Shown piece by piece: positions 9,830-21,012 of a DNA stretch of 64,000 bases (its first letter is position 1; each line of letters begins with the position of its first letter). A model generated the notes under the pieces. It was given only the letters and a program-made list of their open reading frames with translations. It searched no databases and was not told the DNA's origin. The DNA comes from Psychrobacter alimentarius (GTDB lineage Bacteria; Pseudomonadota; Gammaproteobacteria; Pseudomonadales; Moraxellaceae): assembly GCF_001606025.1 (NCBI RefSeq), contig NZ_CP014945.1, forward strand, positions 868,001 to 932,000, given 5' to 3'. The position numbers and the translations under genes are program-made.

Positions 9830-10163
9830 CAATATTTGCGTTTAGATCAGTATCTATTGATTCCGAAAACCCCAGTGCTTGACACTGGGGTTTTCGTTTA
9901 TGTGGAATATCATGACTTTATGAACAATCTGTATCTACCGAATTTACCGTTATGAAAGATACAATCATAAATTAACCCTATCATTTATAGCCTTAATCAT
10001 TATAATAGGCAGCAATCCTAGATTGGCCAAGTTGGCGTTCATGTTTTTGATTGCCAAGCCTTAAGTCGATTGAATCGGCACATGCCAATATAGTGGCTAC
10101 AGACAAAACAAAGCAGTAACTATTTCAGTTATTATTAAGTTTATTATTTATTAGGAGCTTTTC
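9830..10163. other. purA-ndk intergenic region
   Basis: This 334-bp spacer holds the purA terminator at its left end and the ndk ribosome-binding site (TTAGGAGC) at its right end. No ORF, tRNA or clear consensus promoter was recognised between them. Confidence 0.5.
9865..9900 (+). terminator. Intrinsic terminator of purA
   Basis: A 13-bp perfect stem, GAAAACCCCAGTG (9865-9877) and CACTGGGGTTTTC (9883-9895), with a 5-nt loop and a T-rich 3' arm, lies 35 bp after the purA stop. Confidence 0.92.
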
Positions 10164-10595
10164 ATGGCTAACGAACGTACTCTATCTATCATCAAGCCTG
10201 ACGCGGTTGCTGGCAACCATATCGGCGCTATCTACAGCCGCTTTGAAGAAGCTGGTCTAAAAATCGTTGCAGCAAAAATGCTACAACTTGATGATGAAAA
10301 AGCAGGCGGTTTTTACGCAGAGCACGCAGAGCGTCCGTTTTACAATGATCTAAAATCGTTCATGATGTCAGGTCCAGTATTGGTATCAGTATTAGAAGGC
10401 GAAAACGCCATCGCTAAGCATCGTGAAATCATGGGTGCAACCAATCCTAAAGAAGCAGCTGAAGGCACTATCCGTGCCGACTTCGCTAGCAGCATCGATG
10501 AAAACGCTGTTCATGGTTCAGATTCAGCTGAATCAGCCAAACGTGAAATCAGCTACTTCTTCAACGATGACGAAGTATGTGCACGTACGCGTTAA
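10164..10595 (+). CDS. ndk: Nucleoside diphosphate kinase
   Basis: Ndk equilibrates nucleoside di- and triphosphates through a phosphohistidine intermediate. The 143-residue protein has the full family length, starting [12 protein letters not shown] and carrying the catalytic histidine in NAVHGSDS (H117). The ATG has TTAGGAGC 5-9 nt upstream. Codon use is typical of a highly expressed gene in this segment. It stands alone between two terminators, just ahead of rlmN, an arrangement (ndk-rlmN-pilF) conserved in gammaproteobacteria. Confidence 0.98.
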   Translation: MANERTLSIIKPDAVAGNHIGAIYSRFEEAGLKIVAAKMLQLDDEKAGGFYAEHAERPFYNDLKSFMMSGPVLVSVLEGENAIAKHREIMGATNPKEAAEGTIRADFASSIDENAVHGSDSAESAKREISYFFNDDEVCARTR

Positions 10596-10922
10596 TAGCG
10601 GCAATTATTGATATGGACTATTGTTTGATTCAGTCCCTATTAATAATTAGTTTCGCAAAACGGCTTATATCTTATGGGTATAAGCCGTTTTAACGATTAT
10701 AATAATGACTGGTTTCATTGAAATTAGTGCTTATCTCCCTCATTATTATATTTCACTAGCGTTATCAATCCCTTAGCAGTATAACTTTATTGAGTTTTTA
10801 TCATCTAGGATGCGAATCAATAAAGCCTGCGCTGATAACGGATTGCTCATGCATCGCATACAGCAACGTTTATATTAATAATTGCATCGATCATTCACGC
10901 TCATGCAAAAAGGTTATCTATT
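10596..10922. other. ndk-rlmN intergenic region
   Basis: This 327-bp spacer contains the ndk terminator (10657-10691). The remainder is A+T-rich with no coding signal that I can support. The rlmN ribosome-binding site AAAAAGG lies 8 nt before its ATG. Confidence 0.5.
10657..10691 (+). terminator. Intrinsic terminator of ndk
   Basis: A perfect 13-bp stem, AAAACGGCTTATA (10657-10669) and TATAAGCCGTTTT (10679-10691), with a 9-nt loop and TTTT at its 3' end. Confidence 0.9.
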
Positions 10923-12152
10923 ATGTCAACTGTACAAACACCGACCCAGCATATTCCTGCGAAGCTTACAGATAGCATCAAATTGGTAGATGAGGCGCTG
11001 GCAAAAACCAATCTACTCGGCATGACCCAAGCGCAACTTGCTGATTACTTCAAGAGTATCGGCGAGAAGCCATTTCGTGCCACTCAGGTTATCAAGTGGA
11101 TATACCAGCATGGCGTGACAGATTTTGAGCAAATGACCAATTTGAGCAAATCATTGCGTGACAAATTATCACTCAATGCGTGTGTCGTTCCACCTAAAGT
11201 GATTCACCGTCAGTACAGTGATGATGGCACGCGTAAGTGGGTGTTTGAAGTGACGGGCGGCTCGTTGGTTGAGACCGTATTGATTCCAGCAGATGATAGT
11301 AAGTTGAACGGCCGCAAGACATTGTGTATCTCCTCACAAGTGGGCTGTGCACTAGACTGTAGTTTTTGCAGTACGGGTAAACAAGGGTTTGAGCGTGACT
11401 TGAGTGCGGCTGAAATTATCGGTCAGCTTTGGGTTGCCAATGCCTCTTATATGACAGATGAAAATGACAGCTTAGAAAACGTTGACCACAGTTTATGGGA
11501 AAATAACGTGACCAATGTTGTAATGATGGGTATGGGTGAGCCACTATTGAACTACAAGCCAGTGGTTGGTTCAATGGAAATCATGCTGAGCGACCATGCT
11601 TATGGCTTGTCAAAACGCCGTGTGACGTTATCGACGTCAGGCGTCGTACCAAAAATGTATCAGTTGTCACAAGACATTGATGTGGCTTTAGCTATCTCAT
11701 TACATGCACCTAATGATGAGTTGCGTAATGAATTGGTGCCTATTAATAAAAAATATCCGTTAGATGAGCTGATCGCTGCTGCAAAAAACTACGTCTATGA
11801 CGTCAATCCGCGCCACAAAAAACATGTGACGATTGAGTATGTTATGCTGGATGGCGTCAATGATAGTAATGACCACGCACAGCAGCTGGTTGCCTTGTTG
11901 AACGGGTTGCCAAGCAAAATCAATCTGATTCCATTCAATCCTTTCCCGCACGCGCCGTATGACAAGTCAAGCAACAACCGTATTCATGCGTTTAGCAATA
12001 TCTTGAGTGAAGCCGGTTTTGTTTGTACCATTCGCCAAACTCGTGGTGATGATATCGATGCCGCTTGTGGCCAATTGGTAGGGCAGGTCGCTGATCGTAC
12101 TCGCCGCTCGGCGGCTTGGCAACAAAGTATTAAAGACCGTGAAAGTGTTTAA
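10923..12152 (+). CDS. rlmN: Dual-specificity RNA methyltransferase RlmN (23S rRNA A2503 / tRNA A37 C2-methylation)
   Basis: RlmN is a radical-SAM enzyme that methylates C2 of A2503 in 23S rRNA and A37 in some tRNAs. The 409-residue protein has the 4Fe-4S motif CALDCSFC (C142, C146, C149). The two mechanistic cysteines are visible: one in TLCISSQ (C135) and one near the C-terminus in DIDAACGQL. The GMGEP SAM motif is also present. The N-terminus is about 20 residues longer than in E. coli. It heads the run rlmN-pilF-rodZ-ispG-hisS-yfgM-bamB-der, all on the plus strand. Confidence 0.97.
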   Translation: MSTVQTPTQHIPAKLTDSIKLVDEALAKTNLLGMTQAQLADYFKSIGEKPFRATQVIKWIYQHGVTDFEQMTNLSKSLRDKLSLNACVVPPKVIHRQYSDDGTRKWVFEVTGGSLVETVLIPADDSKLNGRKTLCISSQVGCALDCSFCSTGKQGFERDLSAAEIIGQLWVANASYMTDENDSLENVDHSLWENNVTNVVMMGMGEPLLNYKPVVGSMEIMLSDHAYGLSKRRVTLSTSGVVPKMYQLSQDIDVALAISLHAPNDELRNELVPINKKYPLDELIAAAKNYVYDVNPRHKKHVTIEYVMLDGVNDSNDHAQQLVALLNGLPSKINLIPFNPFPHAPYDKSSNNRIHAFSNILSEAGFVCTIRQTRGDDIDAACGQLVGQVADRTRRSAAWQQSIKDRESV

Positions 12153-12348
12153 GACGTATTTATGTACTCCATAATCTAAAAGGGTACTTTGTGTACCCAT
12201 AGCCACTGATAAATAACCGATATAGGATATTAGTTGTCTTCTATCTATCACAACGGTAATAAAAATGTATCAATAATGACAAGTAATGCAGAGTACAGCA
12301 ATTAATCACAACTAAATTGTACTTATAGGGGCTAAATCTATTAAACTG

Positions 12349-13332
12349 ATGCCTCGAGGATCGAACGCACTGAAGCGCAGTTTTATGATGGCGGCTATGA
12401 TGACTTCTAAAAATTCTTGTCAGTTCAAATATCAAAAACCATTTTCTCAAGATTATAAAGCGTCACATATAGTGACAGTTCAAACAGCGTTGCCAAAGCG
12501 TATGGTACTGGCGACAACCCTAGCAGGACTGCTAATGGCTGGTTGCCAAAGTACGCCTACCAACGATTTGACTGGTAGTACCTCCTATCAAACGTCAACG
12601 CGTCCCAACGACAATCGTAACTTAGACAAACAAGAAATTGCCCGCGTACGTACCTCACTTGCCGCGCAATATATCCGAAAAAACGAGCTTGATACGGCAC
12701 AGCAGCAGCTTGAAAAAGCCTTTGCTGCTGATAGCCGTTACGCGCCAGCCTATGATATGATGGGCGTTTTGCTGCAACAAGAGGGCAGCAGCATCAATCT
12801 TCAAAAAGCCGATCAATATTTTAAAAAAGCGATCATGCTTGATAAAGAGTTTGTGCAAGCCAACAATAATTACGGCGTTTATTTGTCACAGACCAAACGC
12901 TATCGTGAGGCTGCTTCGCAGTTTGAGATTGCAGGTGCGGCATTAGGATATGAAGGTCGTATTGGCGCTTTGGAAAACTTAGGGCGTACCTACCTTCAGC
13001 TGGGTGAGCGCGATGCTGCTGCTAAAGCTTTTTTACGTGCGCTTGATGGCAATCGAAATAGTATCATTGCTCATATCGAGCTGGTAGATTTATTGCTGGA
13101 GCAACAGCGTGTCCCACAAGCACAAAGGCTTTATGATGAAACATTGATATTGGTACAGGGGCAAGGTATTAGCCCGCGCTTGCTAATACAAGGCATCAAA
13201 CTGGCTGCTGCGCAAAATAACATAAAAACCCGCCAGCAATTGGCACAGCAGCTTTTATCCGCTTATCCACTAAGTGATGAAGCAAAACAACTTAAGATTT
13301 GGCTTAATAATCCAGAGGCACCATGGAAATGA
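12349..13332 (+). CDS. pilF: Type IV pilus assembly lipoprotein PilF/PilW (TPR pilotin)
   Basis: PilF is the outer-membrane TPR lipoprotein that brings the PilQ secretin into the outer membrane for type IV pili. After a signal sequence with lipobox LLMAGC (cysteine 66 counted from the first ATG) the protein has about six TPR helices pairs, including AAQYIRKNELDTAQQQLEKA and NNYGVYLSQTKRYREAA. The start is uncertain. From ATG 12349 the n-region would be about 50 residues, unusually long; GTG 12472 or ATG 12502 would give a normal signal peptide. The stop overlaps rodZ by 10 bp, so the two are translationally linked. Confidence 0.88.
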   Translation: MPRGSNALKRSFMMAAMMTSKNSCQFKYQKPFSQDYKASHIVTVQTALPKRMVLATTLAGLLMAGCQSTPTNDLTGSTSYQTSTRPNDNRNLDKQEIARVRTSLAAQYIRKNELDTAQQQLEKAFAADSRYAPAYDMMGVLLQQEGSSINLQKADQYFKKAIMLDKEFVQANNNYGVYLSQTKRYREAASQFEIAGAALGYEGRIGALENLGRTYLQLGERDAAAKAFLRALDGNRNSIIAHIELVDLLLEQQRVPQAQRLYDETLILVQGQGISPRLLIQGIKLAAAQNNIKTRQQLAQQLLSAYPLSDEAKQLKIWLNNPEAPWK

Positions 13333-14141
13333 CCACCCCATCATCAAACACTCAATCTAACGCTCAGGGATCATTTGGTGCTACGTTGCAGCAAGCCCGT
13401 AAAAATAAAAAAGTCAGTATAGATGAGGCAGCGGCTGAGCTATTTATTTTGAAGCGTCATTTGCAAGCTTTAGAGAATGAGAATTTCTCTGATTTGCCAC
13501 AACCAGCGTTTGCGCGTGGTTTTGCCATCAATTATGCCAAATATCTGGGTTTGGATCCGATAAAGATCGCCAGTAGCTTCGATGCTGCTTATCCTAATGA
13601 ACTGAAGGTGCAAGCGTCAAATAGTACAGACACACCGCTGCGTCCAATGGGTACATTACAGCGTGACACGCACAATCGTATTCGTTTCAATCCTTTACTG
13701 ATTTTAGCGGTTATTGGGGTTATTGTATTAGCCGTATTTTTATTCCGTATGGTCAGTAATGCAAGTAAAGAACACAATGAAGAGCCTGTATCTACAGTCG
13801 AAGACATTTCAGCCAGCGAACAAGCGCAAGGTGCGGCGATCAGCAATACTAGTGGTATTGGCTCGTCGGGCTCGGCACTCAATTTGGGTGATGCCAATGC
13901 AAGCGAGGCTGCTTTAGTCGTCACCGTGACTGATACAGCCAACGTGACAATCACAGATGCCACTGGTAATGATCTTATGACAGATGCCCAAACCTCTGGT
14001 AGTTATAATTTGTCAGGTACGCCACCATTTAATGTGCAAATTGACAATATCGATAATGTCAGCTTAATGCTCAATCAAGAAACAGTGGCTTTGGACACTT
14101 ATGCCACTGATAAAAAAGCCAGCTTTGAGCTCGCGCCTTAA
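13323..14141 (+). CDS. rodZ: RodZ-like cytoskeletal HTH membrane protein
   Basis: RodZ links the MreB cytoskeleton to the elongation peptidoglycan machinery. The 272-residue protein has a Cro-like helix-turn-helix domain (about residues 18-85, including PAFARGFAINYAKYLGLDP), one transmembrane helix (about 123-144), a Ser/Ala-rich linker and a periplasmic DUF4115-type domain at the end. It is the expected neighbour between pilF and ispG. Two ATGs (13323, 13329) are possible starts, both overlapping pilF. Confidence 0.9.
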   Translation: MEMTTPSSNTQSNAQGSFGATLQQARKNKKVSIDEAAAELFILKRHLQALENENFSDLPQPAFARGFAINYAKYLGLDPIKIASSFDAAYPNELKVQASNSTDTPLRPMGTLQRDTHNRIRFNPLLILAVIGVIVLAVFLFRMVSNASKEHNEEPVSTVEDISASEQAQGAAISNTSGIGSSGSALNLGDANASEAALVVTVTDTANVTITDATGNDLMTDAQTSGSYNLSGTPPFNVQIDNIDNVSLMLNQETVALDTYATDKKASFELAP

Positions 14142-14227
14142 CGGTAGAGCTGTGATTGATAGCTATTAAAAGCTGCTATGAGTATGTTTTTTTCTTTGTT
14201 TTTTCGCTCCAAATAAAGGGTTAGTCT

Positions 14228-15343
14228 ATGTCAACGTCAGCGCCTATTAACCGTCGTCTTACCAAAAAAATATATGTCGGTGATGTCGCGATTGGTGGTG
14301 ATGCGCCGATTAGTGTACAAAGCATGACCAATACAGATACCTGTGATGTGGCAGCAACGGTCGCACAAATTGAGCGCTGCGTTGAAGCAGGTGCTGATTT
14401 GATGCGTGTATCGACGCCAACCATGGATTCTGTCAGAGCTTTTGGTGAAATTCGCAAATTGGTCAGCGTACCACTAATCGCCGATGTGCATTTCGATCAT
14501 AAAATTGCATTGGCTGTTGCAGAAGCAGGGGCGGATTGTTTACGTATCAATCCAGGCAATATCGGTAGCGATGCCAAAGTACGTGAAGTGGTTGCGTGTG
14601 CCAAGCATTACAATATTCCTATTCGTATTGGCGTCAATGCAGGCTCGCTCGAAAAAGACATTCAGCGTAAATACACTGAGCCAACTGGCGAAGCGATGCT
14701 TGAATCAGCGATGCGTCATATTGATATATTAGAACGCTTGAATTTTGATCAATACAAAGTATCTGTCAAAGCCAGCAATGTGTTTTTGACCATGGATGCG
14801 TATCGCTTGATATCGGCAGAAATTGATAATCCACTACACTTGGGCGTCACAGAAGCAGGCGTATATCGTACAGGCGCTGTAAAGTCTGCGATTGCTCTTG
14901 GCGGTTTATTGTTAGATGGGATTGGTGATACCATTCGTATCTCGCTTGCCGCTGAGCCTGAAGAAGAAATCAAAATTGGCTTTGATATTTTAAAATCACT
15001 AAACATTCGCTCTAACGGTGTCAATTTCATTGCTTGCCCAAGCTGCTCACGTCAAGAGTTTGATGTGATCAAAGTCATGACTGCATTGGAGTCGCGCTTA
15101 GAAGACATTCGTGAGCCGCTGAATCTGTCTGTGATTGGCTGTAAGGTTAATGGTCCAGGCGAAGCCAAAGAAGCTGATATTGGTATCGTGGGAGCCGCGC
15201 CAAAATCATTGGTATATCGCATGGGCAATAAGAGCCATTTGATCGATACCAATAACTTGGTTGATGAGATAGAAGGCATGGTGCGAGCTCATGCAGAAGA
15301 TTTGGCCAAAAAGCGCGAGAATGAGATTATACGAGTCAAATAG
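14228..15343 (+). CDS. ispG: 4-hydroxy-3-methylbut-2-en-1-yl diphosphate synthase IspG (GcpE)
   Basis: IspG is the iron-sulfur enzyme that converts ME-cPP to HMBPP in the MEP isoprenoid pathway. The 371-residue protein has an N-terminal TIM barrel ([20 protein letters not shown]) and the three cluster cysteines C270, C273 ([12 protein letters not shown]) and C305 (GCKVNGPGE), with E312 as the fourth ligand position. The start at 14228 has AAGGG 7 nt upstream. Length and motif order match the family. Confidence 0.98.
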   Translation: MSTSAPINRRLTKKIYVGDVAIGGDAPISVQSMTNTDTCDVAATVAQIERCVEAGADLMRVSTPTMDSVRAFGEIRKLVSVPLIADVHFDHKIALAVAEAGADCLRINPGNIGSDAKVREVVACAKHYNIPIRIGVNAGSLEKDIQRKYTEPTGEAMLESAMRHIDILERLNFDQYKVSVKASNVFLTMDAYRLISAEIDNPLHLGVTEAGVYRTGAVKSAIALGGLLLDGIGDTIRISLAAEPEEEIKIGFDILKSLNIRSNGVNFIACPSCSRQEFDVIKVMTALESRLEDIREPLNLSVIGCKVNGPGEAKEADIGIVGAAPKSLVYRMGNKSHLIDTNNLVDEIEGMVRAHAEDLAKKRENEIIRVK

Positions 15344-15478
15344 GTCGAGATACCGTATGGTGGCTGATAATAGCGCCGTAGTATTGACTCAGTACTGCAT
15401 GAAAAATGATGCTCAGCTGTGAGCAAAAACAACAATAATAGAGACACTTGTTCGAAATTTTAAGGATATGACCGTACC

Positions 15479-16768
15479 ATGATTAAAGCGATTAAAGGGT
15501 TTAATGATATTTTGCCAGAACAGTCTGCAAAGTGGCTGCATTTAGAGGCGATATTGGCGAATGTGCTTGGCAGATACGGTTATGAACATATTCGTTTGCC
15601 AATCGTTGAGCAAACAGACTTATTTGCCCGTGCTATTGGCGGCGCAACAGATATTGTTGAAAAAGAGATGTACAGCTTTACTGACAAGTCTGAGCCACCA
15701 ACGCCATTGGCGTTGCGTCCTGAAGGAACGGCAGGGGCAGTACGCGCTGTTATCGAACACAACTTATTGCGTGGTGATACACCCAAATTGTGGTATATCG
15801 GTCCAATGTTCCGTTACGAGCGTCCACAAAAAGGGCGTTATCGTCAATTTCACCAGCTGGGTGTAGAGAGTTTCGGTAGTGCATTGCCCGACGCTGATGC
15901 TGAGCTGATTGCGATGACGCATTTGATGTGGCAAGAGCTGGGTCTACGAGATGAGATGCGTTTGCAACTCAACAGCTTAGGTGAGCTGGATGAGCGTCAT
16001 GCATACCGCGAAGCGTTGGTTGCTTATTTGACGGATAAAAAAGATCAGCTTGATGAAGACAGTCAACGCCGCTTAACCACCAATCCACTCCGTATTTTAG
16101 ACAGTAAAGAGGCGAGTACGCAGACAATCTTAGCAGATGCGCCAAAGCTTGCTGAGTTCTTAGGGGCAGAAAGTCTGGCACATTTTGAGCAAGTGCAAAG
16201 CTACTTAAGTGCGCTTGGTATTGAGTTTGATATCAACCCACACTTGGTACGCGGACTAGATTATTACAACAAAACAGTTTTTGAGTGGGTCACGGACAAA
16301 CTTGGTAGCCAAGCTACTGTGTGTGCAGGCGGTCGTTATGATGGTCTGGTAGGACAATTAAAGTCTATAGGTACGGATGGCAGCAAGCCTGTTAAATCTG
16401 AGCCAGCGGTTGGCTTCGCCATGGGACTTGAGCGTTTATTACTGCTGATGGAAGCCGTAGCACCAATTACTGACGTGCCAGCTTGTGATGTTTTCGTGGT
16501 TGCTCATCCAGAAGTGTATAGCGCCGGTATTGGTTATGCGCAAGGCCTGCGTTATAGCCGTCCAGACATACGAGTCAAAATGGCAAGTGCGACAAGTCTA
16601 AAAGCGCAAATGAAAAAAGCCGATAAGTCAGGGGCTGCATTGACGGTTATTATCGCGCAACAAGAGCTCGATGATAATACCATCAGCATTAAAGACATGC
16701 AGACAGGTGAGCAAAAAACAGTTGCGCAAGATTGGCTTGTAAACAAAGACAATTTTTCTCGCAACTGA
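15479..16768 (+). CDS. hisS: Histidyl-tRNA synthetase
   Basis: HisS charges tRNA-His. The 429-residue class II synthetase starts with [12 protein letters not shown] and has motif 2 ([18 protein letters not shown]), the histidine-specific loop [15 protein letters not shown], motif 3 ([13 protein letters not shown]) and a C-terminal anticodon-binding domain. It lies downstream of ispG as in most gammaproteobacteria. Its inactive paralogue HisZ is encoded at 7048-8355. Confidence 0.98.
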   Translation: MIKAIKGFNDILPEQSAKWLHLEAILANVLGRYGYEHIRLPIVEQTDLFARAIGGATDIVEKEMYSFTDKSEPPTPLALRPEGTAGAVRAVIEHNLLRGDTPKLWYIGPMFRYERPQKGRYRQFHQLGVESFGSALPDADAELIAMTHLMWQELGLRDEMRLQLNSLGELDERHAYREALVAYLTDKKDQLDEDSQRRLTTNPLRILDSKEASTQTILADAPKLAEFLGAESLAHFEQVQSYLSALGIEFDINPHLVRGLDYYNKTVFEWVTDKLGSQATVCAGGRYDGLVGQLKSIGTDGSKPVKSEPAVGFAMGLERLLLLMEAVAPITDVPACDVFVVAHPEVYSAGIGYAQGLRYSRPDIRVKMASATSLKAQMKKADKSGAALTVIIAQQELDDNTISIKDMQTGEQKTVAQDWLVNKDNFSRN

Positions 16769-16863
16769 GTGTTCATTCATCGCGTCAACCGTCAATGCCA
16801 ATATATTATTGGCGTTGACGTTCGCAGCAGCAACTTAATATCAATTTTATCAGGTAAATATGT

Positions 16864-17661
16864 ATGGCTCTGACACCTAATTCGCCAAATGCAGACAATT
16901 CAATGCAAGCGTTAAAGCAATATGGCAGCTATATTGTCACTGCGATTCTATTGGCACTGGCCGCTTATTTTGGCTGGACCTATTGGCAGAATAACCATGC
17001 GCGGGTAGATACCGTGGCAGCGGATCACTATGCAGACATACAGCGACTAAACGAAGAGGTCAGTTTGGCCTCGCAAAACCCAGATTTAGAAGCAGAGGCA
17101 CAAGACGCACTGACACAGAGTCGTACGCAACTTAATAAAGATATCGATGCGCTAGTGAGTAAGCATGGAGATTCTGTCTATGCTTGGCAGGCGCTAATGA
17201 TTAAAGCTCGCCAACAAGTCGATAATGATGAGTTTGCAGAAGCAGGCGAGACACTCAAAAAAGCACTGACAATCGACTTGGGTGATGCAGGTTTAGAAGC
17301 AATCACGCGTTTGCGCTATGCAGCGACGTTGTTGGCCGCAGGTGATGCAGACGGTGCATTGACAGAAGCCAGTAAAGACATGCCAAGCTCGTTTGAGCCG
17401 AGTCAACAAGAATTACTGGGTGATATCTATTTGGCGCAAGCCAACAAAGACTCAGCCGTTAAATCGTACAATAATGCTTGGGAGCTGTTACGCAATCGTC
17501 AGGAAACGCGTGCAGTATTGGCGTTAAAGATGGAGAGTTTGGGGATTGTGCCTGAGCCTATCGATGAGCAAGCAAGCCTCATTCAAGAGTCAGCGGCACC
17601 AGAACAGCCATTGGTACAAGATGGCGCTGCACAAAATGCTGCTGCCGAGGTTACACCGTAA
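16864..17661 (+). CDS. yfgM: YfgM-like ancillary SecYEG translocon/chaperone protein
   Basis: This 265-residue protein has a short cytosolic N-terminus, one transmembrane helix (about 22-41) and a periplasmic TPR-like region. It carries the early YGSYIV...WTYWQNN pattern of the TPR_21/YfgM family. E. coli YfgM associates with SecYEG and PpiD and helps periplasmic chaperone traffic. It is located between hisS and bamB, the conserved position for yfgM. The Ala/Glu/Gln-rich last 35 residues look disordered. Confidence 0.88.
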   Translation: MALTPNSPNADNSMQALKQYGSYIVTAILLALAAYFGWTYWQNNHARVDTVAADHYADIQRLNEEVSLASQNPDLEAEAQDALTQSRTQLNKDIDALVSKHGDSVYAWQALMIKARQQVDNDEFAEAGETLKKALTIDLGDAGLEAITRLRYAATLLAAGDADGALTEASKDMPSSFEPSQQELLGDIYLAQANKDSAVKSYNNAWELLRNRQETRAVLALKMESLGIVPEPIDEQASLIQESAAPEQPLVQDGAAQNAAAEVTP

Positions 17662-17746
17662 TTGTATAGTAATGAGCGCTATTGACTAATAATAGCATTG
17701 GCGCTTTACTTAATTATTAATAATTTATTTGTAGTGAGAACCTATA

Positions 17747-18955
17747 ATGACTCAATCTATTCGCTCTAGCAAAATATTTAAAGCCAAAACCCTCAAAACG
17801 ACGGCTATGCATGTAGCAGTACTGGCAGTGATGAGCACTGCAGTGATTGGGTGTAATCGTGGCATCAAGCCGGTGGTCAATGAGCCAGTAAAATTGGTGC
17901 AAATTGCGCAACCTATCAGTGTTCTACAACCTGTGTTTAGCACTGATGTTGGTAATAAAAAAGCCAGCAAAAAAGATCCGCTAGACTTGCAAGTGGGTTA
18001 TGCCAATGGACAGATCGTTACTGCTTCACGTGGCGGTGATTTAACAGGCTTTAACAGTGCAGGCGAACGTGTATGGTCAGTCCAAGCAGGCGACCAAATC
18101 ACGGGCGGTGTGGCGCTAGACGCATTGAGTCAGACAGCAATTGTAAGTACGCGTAATGGTCAGATCATGGCGTTTGACAGCACGACTGGTGCTAAACGCT
18201 GGCAGCAGCAGTTGTCAGGCACAGTGTTAACGTCAGCACTTATCACCAATAACCGTGTGATTCTCTCTGCAAATGATGGCTTTTTGCATGGATTGTCGTT
18301 ACAAACTGGCCAACCTGTATGGCAGTTTGCTACACAAGTACCTGCTATCAGTGTACGTGGTAGTGCGGCCCCAACGTTATTAGACAATAAAACGGCACTA
18401 TTGGCGACTGCTGATGGTCGATTGCATGCGGTAACGACGGATAGTGGTCTGCCGCAGTGGTCAAGACGCGTCGGCGTTGGCACAGGTAGTAGCGAAGTCG
18501 AGCGTATGAGCGATGTCGATGGTACGCCTATCGTGGATAAAAACCAGTTATTTGCTGTCAGCTACAGTGGCCAGTTGCTCGGTATTGATTTGGCCTCGCG
18601 TCAAGTAATGTTCGTTAAAGAAATGGCGAGCTTAAAAGCGCTTGCGGTAAACAACCAACAAGTCATCGCGACAAGTTTGGATGGTAAAGTCGCGGCCTAT
18701 GATAGAAACACGGGCGAGATGCTTTGGGAAAGTGAAGAGTTGGCGTACCGTCATCTAACCAACCCTGTGATGATTGGAAACTATATTGCCGTTGGTGATT
18801 TGGATGGGGTTGTTCATCTATTTGACCCAGCCAGTGGAAAAATCGTTAGCCGCGTAGAGACCAAAGGCGCTTTGAGTAGCTTGCAAGTACAAGGCAGTCG
18901 TTTGATGACACAAAGTACTTCAGGTCAAGTGGCTATTTGGCAGTTGGCGCGCTAA
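17747..18955 (+). CDS. bamB: Outer membrane protein assembly factor BamB
   Basis: BamB is the beta-propeller lipoprotein of the BAM complex that inserts outer-membrane proteins. The 402-residue product has a long n-region, a hydrophobic core and lipobox AVIGC (C36; an internal ATG would put the signal peptide start at residue 21). It then has repeated PQQ-type blades, for example TGAKRWQQQ, TGQPVWQF, GLPQWSRR and TGEMLWES. It sits between yfgM and der as in E. coli. Confidence 0.95.
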   Translation: MTQSIRSSKIFKAKTLKTTAMHVAVLAVMSTAVIGCNRGIKPVVNEPVKLVQIAQPISVLQPVFSTDVGNKKASKKDPLDLQVGYANGQIVTASRGGDLTGFNSAGERVWSVQAGDQITGGVALDALSQTAIVSTRNGQIMAFDSTTGAKRWQQQLSGTVLTSALITNNRVILSANDGFLHGLSLQTGQPVWQFATQVPAISVRGSAAPTLLDNKTALLATADGRLHAVTTDSGLPQWSRRVGVGTGSSEVERMSDVDGTPIVDKNQLFAVSYSGQLLGIDLASRQVMFVKEMASLKALAVNNQQVIATSLDGKVAAYDRNTGEMLWESEELAYRHLTNPVMIGNYIAVGDLDGVVHLFDPASGKIVSRVETKGALSSLQVQGSRLMTQSTSGQVAIWQLAR

Positions 18956-19043
18956 ATTTTTTGGCCGGAAGTGAATCAATAAGTTTGTTTTGCTACCCTT
19001 AGAAAGCCAATTGATTGATGATAATATTGTGAAATGTAGATAT

Positions 19044-19065
19044 AAACGCTGCTTGGTCAGCGTTT
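19044..19065 (+). terminator. Hairpin downstream of bamB
   Basis: AAACGCTG and CAGCGTTT form an 8-bp stem with a 6-nt loop, 89 bp after the bamB stop. The 3' arm ends in TTT but no longer T-run follows, so termination is only likely. Confidence 0.45.
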
Positions 19066-19204
19066 AGTGCTTTGTGTAAACTGCTTGTTTAAACGCAGGC
19101 TTTCGCGTACTCTATGCGACCGATACGCCGTAGGCGTGATTCATATATGGTAGGGTAGTCGATTCATTTTAAAACAACGCCACCTCAAGGGTAGGCCTTT
19201 TATT

Positions 19205-19233
19205 TTGGACTGAGTAGCGTGTTTATATATAAT
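19205..19233 (+). promoter_or_regulatory. Sigma-70 promoter of der
   Basis: TTGGAC (19205-19210), a 17-nt spacer and a perfect TATAAT (19228-19233) give a strong predicted promoter. Transcription would start near 19240 and leave a leader of about 160 nt before the der ATG, so der is probably transcribed independently of bamB. Confidence 0.7.
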
Positions 19234-19400
19234 ATAGACGGCCTATATACTATTTGCTAATCGCAATATAACCCACTATCATTTTTGCTATTGTTTTATT
19301 TTTATCATTCATTTTAATTTACGGTCAAGTACAGCATTGTCGCTACTGTTATCAGAGCCACTGTACCGTCCGTCATTGTGCCCTTCACTGAGAGTAACCC

Positions 19401-20822
19401 ATGAGTATCAAGCCTGTGGTCGCCTTAATTGGTCGTCCAAACGTCGGTAAATCTACCTTATTTAATCAGTTCACAAAAAGTCGGCAGGCATTGGTTGCTG
19501 ATTTGTCAGGACTGACTCGTGACCGTCAATACGGCGATGCTACTTATGAAGACAAATCCTTCATCGTGGTTGACACTGGTGGTATTGGTGAAGCAGATGA
19601 CGGTAGTGGTAACATTGACGATTACATGTCTGAGCAATCCCATACAGCCATTCATGAAGCCGATATTATCGTGTTTGTCGTGGATGCCCGTGCTGGTATG
19701 ATTGGTGCCGATGCCGAAATTGGTAAATTCTTACATACCCTTGGCAAACCTGTTTACGTCGTTGCCAACAAAGTTGATGGCGTACATGATGCCGCACCTG
19801 CTGAGTTCTATGCGTTAGGATTGGGCGAACCGTATCCAATGGCTGCCAGTCATGGACGCGGTGTTGGGAACTTGCTTGAAGTGTTGACCGCAGATATGCC
19901 TGCGCAAGAGAATATCGTAGAGCCTAGAGGTCTCAAGCTTGCCATCATTGGTCGTCCAAACGTTGGAAAGTCGACACTGGTCAACCGTCTATTGGGCGAA
20001 GACCGAGTGGTGGTTTTTGACATGCCTGGCACCACACGTGACAGTATCTATATTCCTTATCAGCGCGATGGTAAAGACTACGTACTGATCGATACAGCTG
20101 GCGTACGTCGCCGCGGAAAAATCGATGAAAAAGTAGAAAAGTTCTCGGTTATTAAAACATTACAAGCGATTGAAGACTCAAACGTGACCGTTATTGTGAT
20201 TGATGCTCATGAGGGTATTGTCGATCAAGATTTGCATATGATTGGTTACGCACTGGATGCTGGTCGTGCCTTGGTAGTTGCGATCAATAAGTGGGATGGT
20301 CTGACGCAGGATCAAAGAGACTATATTAAAATTGAGATGGATCGCCGCTTCAACTTTATACCTTATGTGAAAGTGCATCTAATATCAGCGCTACATGGTA
20401 CAGGCGTTGGCAACTTATATCCGTCTATCTTGCGCGCTTATAAATCTTCAATGTTTGAAGTATCAACCAATCGCTTGACCCAAATTTTACAAGATGCTGT
20501 TACAGCCAATCCGCCACCAACGGTAGCTGGTCGTCGCATCAAACTGCGCTACGCTCATATTGGTGGTCATAATCCACCTGTGATTGTGATCCATGGTAAT
20601 CAAACCAGCGCGCTTCCTAAGAGCTATCAGCGTTACCTAGAGAACCAGTTCCGCCAAGTATTTAAGCTGGAAGGTACGCCGCTTAACGTTATCTTTAAGC
20701 AAAATGATAACCCTTACGCAACCAAAAGCGATACGCCAACCAAGGCCAAAACGCAGCAGCTGCGTCAACGTGAGCGCAATCGAGCGAAAAAATTCACTAC
20801 CAAAGATAAAAAACCACGCTAA
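19401..20822 (+). CDS. der: Ribosome assembly GTPase Der (EngA)
   Basis: Der has two tandem GTPase domains and acts in 50S subunit maturation. In this 473-residue protein both P-loops read GRPNVGKS (residues 11-18 and 184-191). The G3 motifs are DTGGIG and [10 protein letters not shown], the G4 motifs NKVD and NKWD, and a C-terminal KH-like domain follows ([15 protein letters not shown]). The lysine/arginine-rich tail is typical. It is downstream of bamB as in related genomes, but has its own promoter. Confidence 0.98.
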   Translation: MSIKPVVALIGRPNVGKSTLFNQFTKSRQALVADLSGLTRDRQYGDATYEDKSFIVVDTGGIGEADDGSGNIDDYMSEQSHTAIHEADIIVFVVDARAGMIGADAEIGKFLHTLGKPVYVVANKVDGVHDAAPAEFYALGLGEPYPMAASHGRGVGNLLEVLTADMPAQENIVEPRGLKLAIIGRPNVGKSTLVNRLLGEDRVVVFDMPGTTRDSIYIPYQRDGKDYVLIDTAGVRRRGKIDEKVEKFSVIKTLQAIEDSNVTVIVIDAHEGIVDQDLHMIGYALDAGRALVVAINKWDGLTQDQRDYIKIEMDRRFNFIPYVKVHLISALHGTGVGNLYPSILRAYKSSMFEVSTNRLTQILQDAVTANPPPTVAGRRIKLRYAHIGGHNPPVIVIHGNQTSALPKSYQRYLENQFRQVFKLEGTPLNVIFKQNDNPYATKSDTPTKAKTQQLRQRERNRAKKFTTKDKKPR

Positions 20823-20844
20823 TTAGTAGGTTTTTTAACGGTTT

Positions 20845-20882
20845 ATTTACTTTATCGTGCCAAAGAGTACGGTAAAGTAAAT
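20845..20882 (+). terminator. Hairpin downstream of der
   Basis: ATTTACTTTA (20845-20854) and TAAAGTAAAT (20873-20882) pair perfectly, and pairing extends with one mismatch toward the loop. No T-run follows, so it may be an mRNA-stabilising structure or a weak terminator. Confidence 0.35.
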
Positions 20883-21012
20883 AATACGCCCCTTTACTAC
20901 CATAGTTTTGTCTGTCATGAGATAAACTAGGCAAATATCTACAAGTTTCGCTTATCACATCTCAAAAATACCTGTAATATACATAAAAGTTGTCTTGACT
21001 CAGTTGAGTGAT

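Larger units (their letters stand above)
18956..19400. other. bamB-der intergenic region
   Basis: This 445-bp spacer holds a hairpin (19044-19065) and a good sigma-70 promoter (19205-19233). A small GC-rich inverted repeat, ACGCC-GTA-GGCGT, is at about 19122-19134. No ORF or RNA gene is recognised. Confidence 0.5.

Noticed and set aside
12182..12198. GGGTAC/GTACCC hairpin after rlmN
   Set aside because: Only 6 bp and no T-run; not enough for a terminator call.
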